Below are positions 46,352 through 56,612 of a stretch of DNA of 64,000 nucleotides, piece after piece. Within the stretch, counting starts at the first letter, position 1; each line of letters opens with the position of its first letter. Origin of the DNA: Garicola koreensis (lineage in GTDB: Bacteria; Actinomycetota; Actinomycetes; Actinomycetales; Micrococcaceae); assembly GCF_014195445.1 (NCBI RefSeq), contig NZ_JACIBT010000001.1, positions 744,001 to 808,000 on the forward strand, given 5' to 3'. A model generated the notes under the pieces. It ran no database searches. It worked only from the letters and a program-made list of their open reading frames with translations, and was not told the DNA's origin. Position numbers and translations under genes: made by a program.

Positions 46352-47716
46352 ATGGCACGTGCAGCATCCCTCTCCGGCTATCTCGAGCTGCTGCCGCAGG
46401 AGCGCATCGTGGAGCAGCATGTGCTCGACACCCTGCGCCGAGTCTTTGAGGCCCACGGCTTCGCCTCCATCGAGTCTCGCGCTGTGGAACCGGTCGAGGT
46501 GCTGCTGGGCAAGGGCGAGATCGATAAGGAGGTCTACGGGGTCTCCCGGATCCACGACGACGCCGCCGAGGCGAAGCAGGCCCTGCACTTTGATCTGACG
46601 GTTCCCTTCGCGCGCTACGTCACCGAGAACGCCGGACACCTGGCCTTCCCCTTCCGCCGCTACCAGATTCAGAAGGTCTGGCGCGGCGAGCGTCCCCAGG
46701 CCGGCCGGTTCCGGGAATTCACCCAGGCGGACATCGACATCGTCGGCGACGGCGAGCTGCCGGTCCGCTCCGATGTGGAGATCGCGGTGGTGATGGCCCG
46801 TGCACTCCAAGCGCTGAACATCGGCGACTTCACCCTGCGGGTCAACAGTCGCAAGCTCTCCGAGGGCTTCTACCGGGCCATCGGGATCGAGGACACCGCC
46901 GCCGTGCTGCGCGCAGTGGACAAGCTGGAGAAGGTCGGCGAGGACCGGGTCGCCGCCGAGATTGCCGAATCCGCCGGCGCCACCCAGGCACAGGCGCAGC
47001 AGGCCTTGGCCCTGGCTTCGATCCGCACCGCCGATCCCGATGTGGCCGCCCAGGTGCGTGCGCTGCTGGGAGCCGAGGCTGTCGGTGAGACCGCCCTGCT
47101 GGAGGAGGGCCTGGCCGAGCTGAGCCTGGTGATGGGCGAACTGAGCACCCGGGTGCCGGGCCGGGCCGAAGCGGACCTGTCGATCGCCCGCGGCCTGGAC
47201 TACTACACCGGCACCGTGATCGAGACGGTGCTGCACGGCCATGAGGAGCTGGGCTCCATCTGCTCCGGGGGCCGCTACGAGTCGCTGGCCACCAAAGGAA
47301 AACGGGCCTTCCCCGGCGTCGGGCTCTCCATCGGCGTCACCAGGCTGCTCTCGCGGCTGCTGGACGCCGGGGAGCTGGCCGCCTCCCGCACAGTCCCCAC
47401 CGCCGTCTATGTGGCCCTGAGCTCCGATGAGGACTGGGGCGCCGCCCAGACCGTGGCCGATCAGCTGCGGGCCCGGGGCATCAGCGCCGAAGTGGCGCTG
47501 AGCGCAGAGAAGTTCGGCAAACAGATCAAATATGCTGACCGCAGAGGCATCCCGTTCGTCTGGTTCACCCACGACGACGGCGCCCACGAGGTCAAGGACA
47601 TCCGCTCCGGTGAACAGACCCCAGCCGACCCCGCCATCTGGGCCCCGCCGGCCGAAGACCGCACACCACAGATCATCAGCATCACGGACGAACCCAGCAC
47701 CGCCGAAGAACTTTAG
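46352..47716 (+). CDS. hisS: Histidyl-tRNA synthetase
   Basis: The 454-residue class II enzyme charges tRNA-His. Motif 1 lies around [40 protein letters not shown] and [31 protein letters not shown] form motif 2. [20 protein letters not shown] and [10 protein letters not shown] are HisA/HisB loops, and a C-terminal anticodon domain ends it. The ATG at 46352 has AAGGAG 11 nt upstream. It is divergent from the DUF349 gene and 10 nt before aspS. Confidence 0.94.
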   Translation: MARAASLSGYLELLPQERIVEQHVLDTLRRVFEAHGFASIESRAVEPVEVLLGKGEIDKEVYGVSRIHDDAAEAKQALHFDLTVPFARYVTENAGHLAFPFRRYQIQKVWRGERPQAGRFREFTQADIDIVGDGELPVRSDVEIAVVMARALQALNIGDFTLRVNSRKLSEGFYRAIGIEDTAAVLRAVDKLEKVGEDRVAAEIAESAGATQAQAQQALALASIRTADPDVAAQVRALLGAEAVGETALLEEGLAELSLVMGELSTRVPGRAEADLSIARGLDYYTGTVIETVLHGHEELGSICSGGRYESLATKGKRAFPGVGLSIGVTRLLSRLLDAGELAASRTVPTAVYVALSSDEDWGAAQTVADQLRARGISAEVALSAEKFGKQIKYADRRGIPFVWFTHDDGAHEVKDIRSGEQTPADPAIWAPPAEDRTPQIISITDEPSTAEEL

Positions 47717-47726
47717 GAAGGACACT

Positions 47727-49499
47727 GTGCTCCGCACTCACACCACCGGCGAGATCAACGCCGCACTCATTGGTCAGACCGTCACCCTCAGCGGCTGGGT
47801 GGCCCGTCGCCGCGACCACGGCGGGGTGGCCTTCCTGGATCTGCGTGACGCCGCCGGGGTGGCTCAGGTGGTGGTCCGCGAGGAGAAGGACTTCGACCAG
47901 CTGCGCAACGAGTACGTGCTCAGGGTCACCGGTACCGTGGAGCGTCGGCCCGCCGGCAACGAGAACCCCGAGCTGGTCTCCGGCGAGGTGGAGATCATCG
48001 CCGAGGAGACCGAGGTCCTCAACACTGCCGCCCCCCTGCCCTTTCAGATTGATGAGCATGTGGCGGTTGGTGAGGAGGCCCGGCTGCGCCACCGCTACCT
48101 GGATCTGCGCCGCGCGGGCCCGCAGCGGGCCATGCGGATGCGCTCGGAGGCGAACCGGATCGCTCGCAACTTCCTGCACGAGCAGTCCTACACCGAGGTG
48201 GAGACCCCAACCCTGACCCGCTCCACCCCGGAGGGCGCACGGGACTTTGTGGTCCCGGCCCGGTTGGCCCCGGGCTCCTGGTACGCGCTGCCGCAGTCTC
48301 CGCAGCTGTTCAAGCAGCTGCTGCAGGTCGGCGGCATCGAGCGCTACTACCAGATTGCCCGGTGCTACCGCGACGAAGACTTCCGCGCGGACCGGCAGCC
48401 GGAGTTCACCCAGCTGGACATCGAGGCCAGCTTCGTCGACCAGGAAGACATCATTGAGCTCACCGAGGGCCTGGTCGCCCAGCTCTGGAAGCTCATCGAC
48501 GTGGACCTGGGGGCCCCGCTGCCGCGCATCACCTACCACGAGGCGATGCGCCGCTACGGCACCGATAAGCCCGACCTGCGGTTCGGTCTGGAGCTCACCG
48601 AACTCACCGACTATTTCAAGAGCACCCCGTTCCGGGTGTTCCAGGCCCCCTATGTGGGTGCGGTGGTGATGCCCGGCGGTGCTTCCCAACCCCGGCGCCA
48701 ATTGGACGCATGGCAGCAGTGGGCCAAGCAGCGCGGCGCCAAGGGTCTGGCCTATGTGCTCATCGGCGACGACGGCGAACTGGGCGGCCCGGTCGCCAAG
48801 AACCTCTCCGAGGAGGAGAGGGCTGGCCTGGCTGAGGCTGTGGGAGCCTCCGCAGGCGACTGCGTGTTCTTCGCCGCCGGTGAGACCTCTCCCTCGCGCG
48901 GACTGTTGGGAGCAGCCCGCGACGAGATCGCTGCGCACGTGGGACTCATCGATCACACCAAGTGGTCCTTCGTCTGGGTCGTCGACGCCCCGATGTTCGA
49001 ACCAGCCGCTGAGGCGCGGGCCAGCGGCGACGTCGCCGTCGGCTCCGGGGCCTGGACGGCCGTGCACCACGCCTTCACCGCACCCAAGCCGGAGTATGCC
49101 GACTCCTTCGACGAGGACCCGGGCGCCGCTCTGGCCTACGCCTATGATCTGGTGTGCAACGGCAACGAGATCGGCGGCGGCTCCATCCGTGTCCACCAGC
49201 GGCAGATGCAGGAGCGAATCTTCAACGTCATGGGCATCAGCCAGGCCGAGGCCGAGGAGAAGTTCGGCTTCCTGCTGGATGCGATGAAGTACGGTGCTCC
49301 CCCGCACGGCGGCTTCGCCTTCGGCTGGGACCGGGTGGTCGCGCTGCTGGTCGGCGAGGACTCCATCCGCGAGGTCATCGCCTTCCCCAAGACCGGCGGC
49401 GGCTTTGACCCCCTGACCTCAGCACCGGCACCCATCACTGCCCAGCAGCGCCGGGAAGCCGGCGTCGACGCTAAACCGGAGTCAGCAATCCACCAATAG
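47727..49499 (+). CDS. aspS: Aspartyl-tRNA synthetase
   Basis: The 590-residue class II bacterial-type enzyme has an N-terminal OB anticodon-binding domain ([20 protein letters not shown]), motif 2 ([20 protein letters not shown]) and a bacterial GAD insertion around residues 295-420. Motif 3 is [20 protein letters not shown]. It charges tRNA-Asp. GTG at 47727 has AGGAAGGA upstream, and hisS ends 10 nt before it. A longer frame upstream is a shadow of hisS. Confidence 0.97.
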   Translation: MLRTHTTGEINAALIGQTVTLSGWVARRRDHGGVAFLDLRDAAGVAQVVVREEKDFDQLRNEYVLRVTGTVERRPAGNENPELVSGEVEIIAEETEVLNTAAPLPFQIDEHVAVGEEARLRHRYLDLRRAGPQRAMRMRSEANRIARNFLHEQSYTEVETPTLTRSTPEGARDFVVPARLAPGSWYALPQSPQLFKQLLQVGGIERYYQIARCYRDEDFRADRQPEFTQLDIEASFVDQEDIIELTEGLVAQLWKLIDVDLGAPLPRITYHEAMRRYGTDKPDLRFGLELTELTDYFKSTPFRVFQAPYVGAVVMPGGASQPRRQLDAWQQWAKQRGAKGLAYVLIGDDGELGGPVAKNLSEEERAGLAEAVGASAGDCVFFAAGETSPSRGLLGAARDEIAAHVGLIDHTKWSFVWVVDAPMFEPAAEARASGDVAVGSGAWTAVHHAFTAPKPEYADSFDEDPGAALAYAYDLVCNGNEIGGGSIRVHQRQMQERIFNVMGISQAEAEEKFGFLLDAMKYGAPPHGGFAFGWDRVVALLVGEDSIREVIAFPKTGGGFDPLTSAPAPITAQQRREAGVDAKPESAIHQ

Positions 49500-49537
49500 G
49501 CTTAAGGGGATATGACCGTCCACTCCAGGAGGCTGCG

Positions 49538-50917
49538 GTGACCGATCCGCTCAGCGGAGACCTGTTCTCCAGCGCGCAGTCCGACCACGACGGCGGCGGG
49601 CCCTCCGGCCGGCCCGCACGCCACACGCCGCTGGCGGTGCGCATGCGCCCTGAGACGCTGGATGAGGTCCTCGGTCAGCAGCACCTGCTGCGCGAGGGCT
49701 CTCCCCTGCGGGTGCTGGCCGAAGGGTCCTCCGGGCCGGCAGGCCCCAGCTCGGTTCTGCTCTACGGGCCTCCGGGCACCGGTAAGACCACGATCGCCCA
49801 TGTGATCGCTAAGGGCGGTCAGCGCAAGTTTGAGCAGCTCTCCGCGATCCGCGCCGGGATCAAGGACGTCCGCCAGATCATGGACCAGGCGCTGGCCGAC
49901 CGGGACCTGCGCGGCATCACCACGGTGCTGTTCCTCGATGAGATCCACCGCTTCAACAAGGCCCAGCAGGATGCGCTGCTGCCCGGGGTGGAGAACGGCT
50001 GGGTGATCCTGGTCGCCGCCACCACGGAGAACCCCTCCTTCAGCGTGATCGCGCCCCTGCTCTCGCGCTCACTGCTGCTGAGCCTGCAGTCGCTCACCAG
50101 GGAGGACCTTTCGGGGCTGCTGGACCGGGCGCTGAGCACCGAGCGGGGCCTGGACGGCCACTACCAGCTCGACGATGACGCCCGCGACCATATCCTGCGC
50201 GTCTGCGGCGGGGACGCTCGCCGGGCACTGACCATCACCGAAGCCGCAGCGGCGGTGACCTCCGGCCGGGGCGAGACGACGATCACCGCCACCGACGCCG
50301 AACAGGCCGCCGACTACGCCGTACAGCGATACGACAAGGACGGCGATCAGCACTACGACGTCGTCTCGGCGTTCATCAAGTCACTGCGCGGCTCCGACGT
50401 CGACGCCGCTCTGCACTACCTGGCTCGTATGATCGTCGCCGGCGAGGACCCTCGGTTCATTGCCCGGCGGCTGGTGATCGCTGCCGGTGAGGAGGTCGCC
50501 ATGGCCGATCCCTCGGCCCTGCAGTCCGCGGTGGCGGCGGCCGATGCCGTCCAGCTCATCGGCATGCCGGAGGCACGGATTCTGCTGGCCCAAGCCACCG
50601 TCCATATCGCCACGGCCCCGAAGTCCAATGCCTCCTATGCGGCTCTGGGAGCGGCCATCGCTGATGTGCGCGCCGGCAAGGGCGGCCCCGTGCCGGCCCA
50701 CCTTCGGGACACCCACTATGCCGGCGCCGAGCGTCTGGGCCACGGCACGGAGTACGTCTACGCCCATGACCAGCCGCATCACCTCGCCGCCCAACAGTAT
50801 CCCCCCGATGACCTGGTGGGAGTGGACTACTACACCCCCAGCCAGAACGGCCACGAACGCGCGGTCGCCGCACGGCTGGACAGGCTGCGAAGCATCATCC
50901 GCGGCCAGGGCTCCTGA
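49538..50917 (+). CDS. rarA: Replication-associated recombination protein A (RarA/MgsA)
   Basis: The 459-residue AAA+ ATPase is related to clamp loaders and acts at stalled forks. [40 protein letters not shown] (Walker A), [20 protein letters not shown] (Walker B) and [20 protein letters not shown] (sensor 1) give a full motor. A C-terminal tetramer domain ([20 protein letters not shown]) closes it. GTG at 49538 has AGGAGG upstream. It lies 38 nt after aspS. Confidence 0.95.
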   Translation: MTDPLSGDLFSSAQSDHDGGGPSGRPARHTPLAVRMRPETLDEVLGQQHLLREGSPLRVLAEGSSGPAGPSSVLLYGPPGTGKTTIAHVIAKGGQRKFEQLSAIRAGIKDVRQIMDQALADRDLRGITTVLFLDEIHRFNKAQQDALLPGVENGWVILVAATTENPSFSVIAPLLSRSLLLSLQSLTREDLSGLLDRALSTERGLDGHYQLDDDARDHILRVCGGDARRALTITEAAAAVTSGRGETTITATDAEQAADYAVQRYDKDGDQHYDVVSAFIKSLRGSDVDAALHYLARMIVAGEDPRFIARRLVIAAGEEVAMADPSALQSAVAAADAVQLIGMPEARILLAQATVHIATAPKSNASYAALGAAIADVRAGKGGPVPAHLRDTHYAGAERLGHGTEYVYAHDQPHHLAAQQYPPDDLVGVDYYTPSQNGHERAVAARLDRLRSIIRGQGS

Positions 50918-50920
50918 GCC

Positions 50921-50940
50921 GGCGCAGCTCTGACTGCGCC
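50921..50940. terminator. 7-bp hairpin between rarA and qcrB
   Basis: GGCGCAG and CTGCGCC flank a 6-nt loop in the gap between the convergent genes, a position for a bidirectional terminator. There is no T-run. Confidence 0.5.
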
Positions 50941-50959
50941 AGCTCAGACGTCCACGGAC

Positions 50960-52687
50960 TCAGTCTCCGCCGCGGGTGATTCTGCCCTGCGAGGATCCGG
51001 CTGCCTCCAGGCCGCCGTCCTCGTCGTGGTGATCATGCTCCAGCGCTTGCTGGTACTCCTCACGCGTGACCGGGGCCACCCGCTCCTCAAACCACATGCG
51101 GTTGAGTCCGGCTCGCAGCTTCTCCACGGCGGTGACCTTGCCCTTGGCGTTGGGCCGGGGGCCACTGGGCCGCGGCGCTTCGAAGGAGGTCAGGGTCCAC
51201 AGCTCGTGGTCACTGAGCCGCTGGTGCCGCTCATGGAAGCCACCATCGGGTGAGACTTCGATGACGCCGGCCTCGTGGCCGTGCAGAGCTGTCTCGCGGT
51301 CTTTGCGCTGCAGGGCCAGGCAGATCCGCTTGGTGAGGATGTAGGCGACGACGGGGCCGACGAATATCAGCACCCGGGACCAGTAGGTGATGTCATTCAG
51401 CGAGAGGCTGAAGTGGGTGGCGATGATGTCGTTGGCGCCCATCCCCCACATGATCATGTAGAACGTCACAGCCGCGGTGCCCACTGCAGTGCGCGTGGGG
51501 GCGTTGCGCGGACGATCCAGCAGGTGCCGCTCCTTGCGGTCACCGGTGATCCACGCTTCGATCCAGGGCCAGAGGAACATTCCGATGAACAGAACCGCCA
51601 CCGGCAGTATCCCCAGCAGGATGGGGAATGCCACCGTGTTTCCTCCCCACGGTGTGGGGATGACCCAGTCCAGCGACAGATCCCCGATGGTGCCCGGCAC
51701 CAGGCGCAGAACACCTTCGAAGACGCCGATGTACCAGTCCGGCTGCGCGCCTGCCTGCACCGGCGAGGGATCATAGGGTCCGTAGTTCCACAGGGCGTTG
51801 ATCTGGAAGGTGCCGGAGATCAGCGCCATGATGCCGAACACGATGAAGAAGAATCCGCCGGCCTTGGCGGCGTACACCGGTCCGACCGGGAAGCCGACCA
51901 CATTGCGTTCGGTGCGTCCGGGACCAGGGTACTGGGTGTGCTTGTGCACCACGACCAGGAACAGGTGCACCGCGATGAGCACCAGGATCAGTGCCGGGAT
52001 GATGAAGATGTGCAGTGAGTACAGTCGCGGGATGATCTCGCTTCCGGGGAACTCTCCGCCGAAGAGGAAGAAGCTGATGTAGGTGCCCACCACCGGCAGG
52101 CCCTTCAGCATTCCATCGATGATGCGCAGCCCGTTCCCGGAGAGCACCTCATCGGGAAGCGAGTAGCCGGTGAACCCTGCGCCCATACCCAGCAGCAGCA
52201 GTGAAGCACCGACCACCCAGTTGAGCTCGCGCGGCTTGCGGAAGGCACCGGTGAAGAACACACGCAGCATGTGCACCGCCATGGCCATGACGAAGAGCAG
52301 CGCACCCCAGTGGTGCAGCTGGCGCATGAACAGCCCGCCTCGAACATCAAAGCTCAGTTCCAAGGAAGTGGCATAGGCCATGGACATCTCCAGGCCCTGC
52401 AGCGGCGCATAGGAGCCGTCATAGCGTGTGGTGGCCATCGAGGGGTCGAACCAGAAGGTCAGAAACGCCCCGGAGAGCACCACAATGATGAAGCTGTAGA
52501 GTGCCACTTCTCCGAACATGAAGGTCCAGTGGTCCGGAAAGACCTTGCGTCCGAACTCACGGACCATGCCGGTGCCGGCAACGCGCTTGTCCATGTAGTT
52601 GGCGATCCGGCCGCCGCTGGTCTTCGGCTCGTACTCATCAACAGCCAGGTAGTCGGCCTCGGTGTATGTCGTCTTAGAGGCGCTCAT
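50960..52687 (-). CDS. qcrB: Cytochrome bc1 complex cytochrome b subunit
   Basis: The 575-residue membrane protein carries the two b haems and the quinol site. RQLHHWGALLFVMAMAVHML and SLHIFIIPALILVLIAVHLF hold the haem His pairs. GTYISFFLFGGEFPGSEIIP and an extended C-terminal hydrophilic tail of about 120 residues (VIEVSPDGG... to the end) are typical of actinobacterial QcrB. It overlaps qcrA by ATGA and completes the qcrCAB operon. Confidence 0.96.
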   Translation of the reverse strand: MSASKTTYTEADYLAVDEYEPKTSGGRIANYMDKRVAGTGMVREFGRKVFPDHWTFMFGEVALYSFIIVVLSGAFLTFWFDPSMATTRYDGSYAPLQGLEMSMAYATSLELSFDVRGGLFMRQLHHWGALLFVMAMAVHMLRVFFTGAFRKPRELNWVVGASLLLLGMGAGFTGYSLPDEVLSGNGLRIIDGMLKGLPVVGTYISFFLFGGEFPGSEIIPRLYSLHIFIIPALILVLIAVHLFLVVVHKHTQYPGPGRTERNVVGFPVGPVYAAKAGGFFFIVFGIMALISGTFQINALWNYGPYDPSPVQAGAQPDWYIGVFEGVLRLVPGTIGDLSLDWVIPTPWGGNTVAFPILLGILPVAVLFIGMFLWPWIEAWITGDRKERHLLDRPRNAPTRTAVGTAAVTFYMIMWGMGANDIIATHFSLSLNDITYWSRVLIFVGPVVAYILTKRICLALQRKDRETALHGHEAGVIEVSPDGGFHERHQRLSDHELWTLTSFEAPRPSGPRPNAKGKVTAVEKLRAGLNRMWFEERVAPVTREEYQQALEHDHHDEDGGLEAAGSSQGRITRGGD

Positions 52688-53736
52688 GCTTCGCCACGCT
52701 CCCAGTAGGTCGGACCGACAGGTTCGGTGAAGTCGCTGCGGGCCACCAGGAACCCTTCGGCGTCAACAGTGATCGGAAGCTGCGGCAGCGGCCTGCCGGC
52801 AGGTCCGAAGATGACCTTGAACTCCCGAGCCGCGTCGAAGGTCGACTGGTGGCAGGGGCACAGCAGGTGGTGGGTGTGGCGCTCGTAGAGGGCCACCGGA
52901 CAGCCGACGTGGGTGCAGACCTTCGAGGCGGCGATGATGCCCTCATGGGTCCAGTTCTCCCGGCCGGGACTGGTGTGTTCGAAGTCATCGGGGTTCATCC
53001 GCATCAGCAGCACCACGGCCTTGGCCTTCTCCGCGATGCGTTCTCCGTGGCTGGAGATTTCGGGCAGGTTCTCCGGGATGACGTGCATGGCGGAGCCGAT
53101 GGTCAGGTCCGAGGCGCGGATCGGGGTTCCGGTGGGGTCGCGGACCAGACGCACGCCCTCATCCCACAGGGTGTGACGCATGCGTTCCGGGCCGAAGTCG
53201 TCGCTGCGGTCCAGGTCGCGGAACATCACCACAGCGGGCAGCGGGGCGATCAGCGCAGCAGCGATCAGCGTGTTGCGCAGCAGCGGACGGCGTTTGATCT
53301 GCGTCTCATCGATCACCTCGGTGACGATCTGCTCCGCTTCAGCCCGGTCCTCCTCCGTGCGCAGCGGTTTGCGGTCCTCGACGATCTCGTGATCGGGCAT
53401 CAGCGTCTTCGCCCAGTGCACCACACCCAGACCGATTCCCAGCATTGCCAGCGCAGTGCCGACGCCCAGCAGCGTGTTCTGCAGGCGCAGATCACCCAAA
53501 TTGCCTTCGGTCTGGCCGACGACGAAGTAGCCGATGAAGCTGAGGATCGTGCCGATGATCGAGATGAGGAACAGGACGGAGACCTGCCGCTCATTGCGCT
53601 TGGCGGCCTTCTCGTCCACATCAGCCAAACGCGGGCGGTGTGGAGGCAGCCCGGGATTGTCGACGGCGGACGATTCGGAGCCCCCCTCGCCGCCTGTGAC
53701 GGCGGCGCCCGACTCGCCGTTACCCTGCTCGGCCAT
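52684..53736 (-). CDS. qcrA: Cytochrome bc1 complex Rieske iron-sulfur subunit
   Basis: The 350-residue protein has three membrane helices (about 51-75, 85-108 and 158-180), which is the actinobacterial form. A C-terminal Rieske domain has CTHVGCPVALYERHTHHLLC and CPCHQSTFDAAREFKVIFG near 273-305, whose Cys-x-His and Cys-x2-His bind the [2Fe-2S] cluster. It passes electrons from quinol to the c-type haems of QcrC. It overlaps qcrB and is 65 nt after qcrC. Confidence 0.96.
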   Translation of the reverse strand: MAEQGNGESGAAVTGGEGGSESSAVDNPGLPPHRPRLADVDEKAAKRNERQVSVLFLISIIGTILSFIGYFVVGQTEGNLGDLRLQNTLLGVGTALAMLGIGLGVVHWAKTLMPDHEIVEDRKPLRTEEDRAEAEQIVTEVIDETQIKRRPLLRNTLIAAALIAPLPAVVMFRDLDRSDDFGPERMRHTLWDEGVRLVRDPTGTPIRASDLTIGSAMHVIPENLPEISSHGERIAEKAKAVVLLMRMNPDDFEHTSPGRENWTHEGIIAASKVCTHVGCPVALYERHTHHLLCPCHQSTFDAAREFKVIFGPAGRPLPQLPITVDAEGFLVARSDFTEPVGPTYWERGEA

Positions 53737-53801
53737 ATGGTGTGTGTCCTTTGCTGTTTCTTACGTGCGGTATAGGTGCTTGAGTGTTCTCTGCGCCCGT
53801 C

Positions 53802-54599
53802 CTAGGAGGACCGGGAGGTCAGCCAGACCATGGACCCGATCAGCAGCGCCAGTCCCAGCGTCCAGATCAGCAGACCCTCGGAGACCGGTCCGAGGGAGCC
53901 GAGCGAGAACCCGCCCGGGGAGGACTGGAAGTGGTCATTCTTCAGGAAGGCGATGATGTCTCGCTTGTCCTCCGGCGGAATGTTGGCGTCGTTGTAGACC
54001 GGCATATTCTGCGGCCCGGTGCTCATCGCGGTGTAGATATGAACCGGCTCAACCCCATCCAGCGACGGTGCGAACTTCCCTTCGGTGAGCGCACCGCCGG
54101 CGGCTGCGGCGTTGTGGCACATGGCGCAGTTGATCCGGAACAGCTCGCCGCCGCGGGAGGCGTCGCCCTGGTCGGTATCAAGATACTCCTCGGCCGGCAC
54201 AGCGGGACCGGAGCCCAGCGAGGCCACATAGGCGGCCAGCTGGCTGGTCTGCTCGTCATTGAACTGCGGCGGCTTCTCCTGAGCCTGCGGGCCATGCATC
54301 TGCATGGGCATCCGGCCGGTGCCGACCTGGAACTCGACCGAGGCGGCCCCGGCTCCCACCAGCGATGGGCCGTTCTCCGTGCCGTCAGCACCCATGCCGT
54401 GACAGGTGGCACAGTTGGCGGTGAAGAGCCGCTCGCCCTCCTCCACCTGCTCGGTGCTGTAGCCCTCGGGCAGGTTGGATGCCTGCGCTTCGTTGACCGT
54501 TGTCGCAGCGGCATACAGTCCGCCGGTGAGCAGCAGTCCCAGAAGGAGCAGCGCCACGAAGGCGAACGGGTGGCGGCGCTTCTGCGTCAATGCCTTCAC
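53802..54599 (-). CDS. qcrC: Di-haem cytochrome c subunit of the bc1 complex
   Basis: The 265-residue protein has an N-terminal membrane helix, two CxxCH haem-binding sites (CATCH at 63-67 and CAMCH at about 158-162), and a C-terminal membrane anchor. Two c-type haems in the bc1 complex replace a soluble cytochrome c, so electrons pass directly to the aa3 oxidase in a supercomplex. GTG at 54599 has AAAGGA 10 nt upstream. It lies 58 nt after ctaE. Confidence 0.96.
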   Translation of the reverse strand: MKALTQKRRHPFAFVALLLLGLLLTGGLYAAATTVNEAQASNLPEGYSTEQVEEGERLFTANCATCHGMGADGTENGPSLVGAGAASVEFQVGTGRMPMQMHGPQAQEKPPQFNDEQTSQLAAYVASLGSGPAVPAEEYLDTDQGDASRGGELFRINCAMCHNAAAAGGALTEGKFAPSLDGVEPVHIYTAMSTGPQNMPVYNDANIPPEDKRDIIAFLKNDHFQSSPGGFSLGSLGPVSEGLLIWTLGLALLIGSMVWLTSRSS

Positions 54600-54657
54600 T
54601 TAGCCGGTGTCCTTTTCTTCTCAGGTGCGGGGGTCGAGCGTGATGGGTGTGGGGTCG

Positions 54658-55305
54658 TCATGCGAATATCGGCAGCAGGTAGACGATCGCGAACAGCGCG
54701 ATCCACACCACGTCCACAAAGTGCCAGTAGTAAGAGATGACGACGGCGGCGTGGGCTTCCTTGGAGGTGAACTTCACGCTGTAGTAGGCCCGGGCGACCA
54801 CAAAGAGGAACGCGAAGAGCCCGAGAATCACGTGGATGCCGTGGAAGCCGGTGGTGATGTAGAAGGCTGAGCCGAACGAGTTGGCCTGGATGGTCGTCCC
54901 GTGGGACACCAGTTCGGCGAACTCGAAGGTCTGGCCGGCCACGAAGATGGATCCCAGCAGGAAGGAGAGGATGTACCACTCCACCATCCCCCAGTGCTTG
55001 ACGTTCCAGAGGCCGCCGGTGCGCCGGGGCTGATGCCGTTCCGCGGCAAAGACGCCGAACTGTGCGGTGAAGGAGCTGCTCACCAGGATCACGGTGATCA
55101 GCGTTGCCAGGGCGACGTCGAGTCCGGCGCTGTACTCGGCCCACATTTCGGGCTGCGTAGAGCGCAGCGTGAAGAACATGGCGAACAGGCCGGCGAAGAA
55201 CATCAGCTCGCTGGTCAGCCACACCATGGTGCCCACCGAGACCATGTCTGGCCGGTTCGGCAACGTGCGCGACGGAGCGTTGGAGGCTTGGGTTGCAGTG
55301 GTCAC
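54658..55305 (-). CDS. ctaE: Cytochrome c oxidase subunit III
   Basis: The 215-residue protein has five membrane helices with SVGTMVWLTSELMFFAGLFA, ITTGFHGIHVILGLFAFLFV and VVISYYWHFVDVVWIALFAI, the COX3 signatures. It stabilises the CtaD core. The GTG at 55305 is preceded by CATAAT ending 6 nt upstream. qcrCAB lies downstream on the same strand, so oxidase and bc1 genes are linked. Confidence 0.96.
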   Translation of the reverse strand: MTTATQASNAPSRTLPNRPDMVSVGTMVWLTSELMFFAGLFAMFFTLRSTQPEMWAEYSAGLDVALATLITVILVSSSFTAQFGVFAAERHQPRRTGGLWNVKHWGMVEWYILSFLLGSIFVAGQTFEFAELVSHGTTIQANSFGSAFYITTGFHGIHVILGLFAFLFVVARAYYSVKFTSKEAHAAVVISYYWHFVDVVWIALFAIVYLLPIFA

Positions 55306-55311
55306 AGAACC

Positions 55312-55317
55312 ATTATG
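55312..55317 (-). promoter_or_regulatory. -10 box CATAAT, probable leaderless promoter of ctaE-qcrCAB
   Basis: CATAAT on the minus strand ends 6 nt before the GTG at 55305, with no Shine-Dalgarno sequence. Confidence 0.5.
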
Positions 55318-55525
55318 TCCTGAAAATCGTCTTCATTGCCATTGGCCGGCTGGGTGTGGCGCGTCCAAAGACCGGCCCATGACGCCTCGTTCCGCGTCAT
55401 CTCTGGGATCGACGTCGGTGAGCGTTACTGAAAGTTGCACAATTATTTCTACAGCGCGTAGTAAACCTCAGGCGGGCGCACCCGTTTTCGGGTCTCTGAA
55501 GTGACGACGTCCCCCTGGGGACGGA

Positions 55526-55531
55526 TAGGCT
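55526..55531 (+). promoter_or_regulatory. -10 box TAGGCT, probable leaderless promoter of trpD
   Basis: TAGGCT ends 7 nt before the ATG at 55539. The GAGG in between is too close (3 nt) to serve as a ribosome-binding site. Confidence 0.5.
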
Positions 55532-55538
55532 GAGGACC

Positions 55539-56588
55539 ATGGCTGCTTCATCTGAACCGTCTTCCGTCTCCTGGCCCGAACTGTTGGAAACGCTGATCGC
55601 CGGCGAGAATCTGAGCGAACAGACAGCGGCCTGGGCGATGAGTCGACTGATGAGCGGAGAGTTGGCTGATGTCCAGATAGCCGGCTTCCTCACAGCCCTG
55701 CGGGCCAAGGGCGAGGCGGGTCCGGAGCTGCTGGGGCTCTCTGAGGCCATGATGGCCAAAGCGGAGCCGATCTCTGTGCCAGGCCCCGCCCTGGACATCG
55801 TGGGCACCGGGGGCGATCGGCTGGGCACCGTGAACATCTCAACGATGAGTTCGCTGGTGGCCGTGGGTGCCGGTGCTCGCGTCGTCAAGCACGGCAACCG
55901 CGGGGCCTCCACCACAGCCGGTGCCGCTGATGTGATTGAGGCCCTGGGGGTCAATCTCACCCTGCCTGCCGAGCGTCTGGCCGCGGCAGCGCAGCAGGTG
56001 GGCATCACGTTCCTGTTCGCCCAACATTTCCACCCGGCGATGCGCCATGTGATGGCGGCGCGCAAACAGTTGGGCGTGCGGACCGCATTCAACTTCTTGG
56101 GCCCGCTGTCCAACCCGGCCCGCCCGCAGGCTCAGGCTTTGGGCTGCGCCTCAGAGCAGCTGGCTCGTCCGCTGGCTGAGGCCCTGTGGGCTCGAGGCAC
56201 GCGCGGCATGGTGTTCCGAGGACGCGACGGCCGGGACAAGATCACCACCTCGGCACAGACAGACCTGTGGGAGGTCCGTGCCGAAGGCGTCACCCACTAC
56301 GAGCTCTCCCCTGAAGATCTCGGCGTCTCACGGTGCACAGTCGAGGACCTGCAGGGCGGCAGTCCGCAGCACAATGCGCAGCTGGTGCGGCGGCTGGTGG
56401 CCGCGGAGCCGGGTCCGGTCCGCGATGCGGTGCTCATCAACGCCGCCGCCGGGCTCACCGCCCTCGATGAGGATTCCACCGGCGATGCCGTTTCACGAAT
56501 TCGGGCCAATATGGCTCGAGCGGAGGAATCCATAGATTCCGGGGCTGCCGCCGATGTGCTGCAGCGCTGGGTGGCCTTCACCTCATAG
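55539..56588 (+). CDS. trpD: Anthranilate phosphoribosyltransferase
   Basis: The 349-residue enzyme transfers phosphoribose to anthranilate in tryptophan synthesis. LDIVGTGGDRLGTVNISTMS is the PRPP loop, and KHGNRGASTTAGAADVIEAL and RTAFNFLGPLSNPARPQ are the other signatures. It stands alone between def and ctaE, as in other actinobacteria, away from the other trp genes. It is divergent from ctaE and converges with def after 24 nt. Confidence 0.95.
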   Translation: MAASSEPSSVSWPELLETLIAGENLSEQTAAWAMSRLMSGELADVQIAGFLTALRAKGEAGPELLGLSEAMMAKAEPISVPGPALDIVGTGGDRLGTVNISTMSSLVAVGAGARVVKHGNRGASTTAGAADVIEALGVNLTLPAERLAAAAQQVGITFLFAQHFHPAMRHVMAARKQLGVRTAFNFLGPLSNPARPQAQALGCASEQLARPLAEALWARGTRGMVFRGRDGRDKITTSAQTDLWEVRAEGVTHYELSPEDLGVSRCTVEDLQGGSPQHNAQLVRRLVAAEPGPVRDAVLINAAAGLTALDEDSTGDAVSRIRANMARAEESIDSGAAADVLQRWVAFTS

Positions 56589-56612
56589 GCGCCGGGCCAC
56601 AGCAGACTCTGA

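Noticed and set aside
46280-49307. Minus-strand open frames opposite hisS and aspS (485 and 541 codons)
   Set aside because: They are shadows of the synthetase genes with His/Gln/Gly-rich translations and no ribosome-binding sites.
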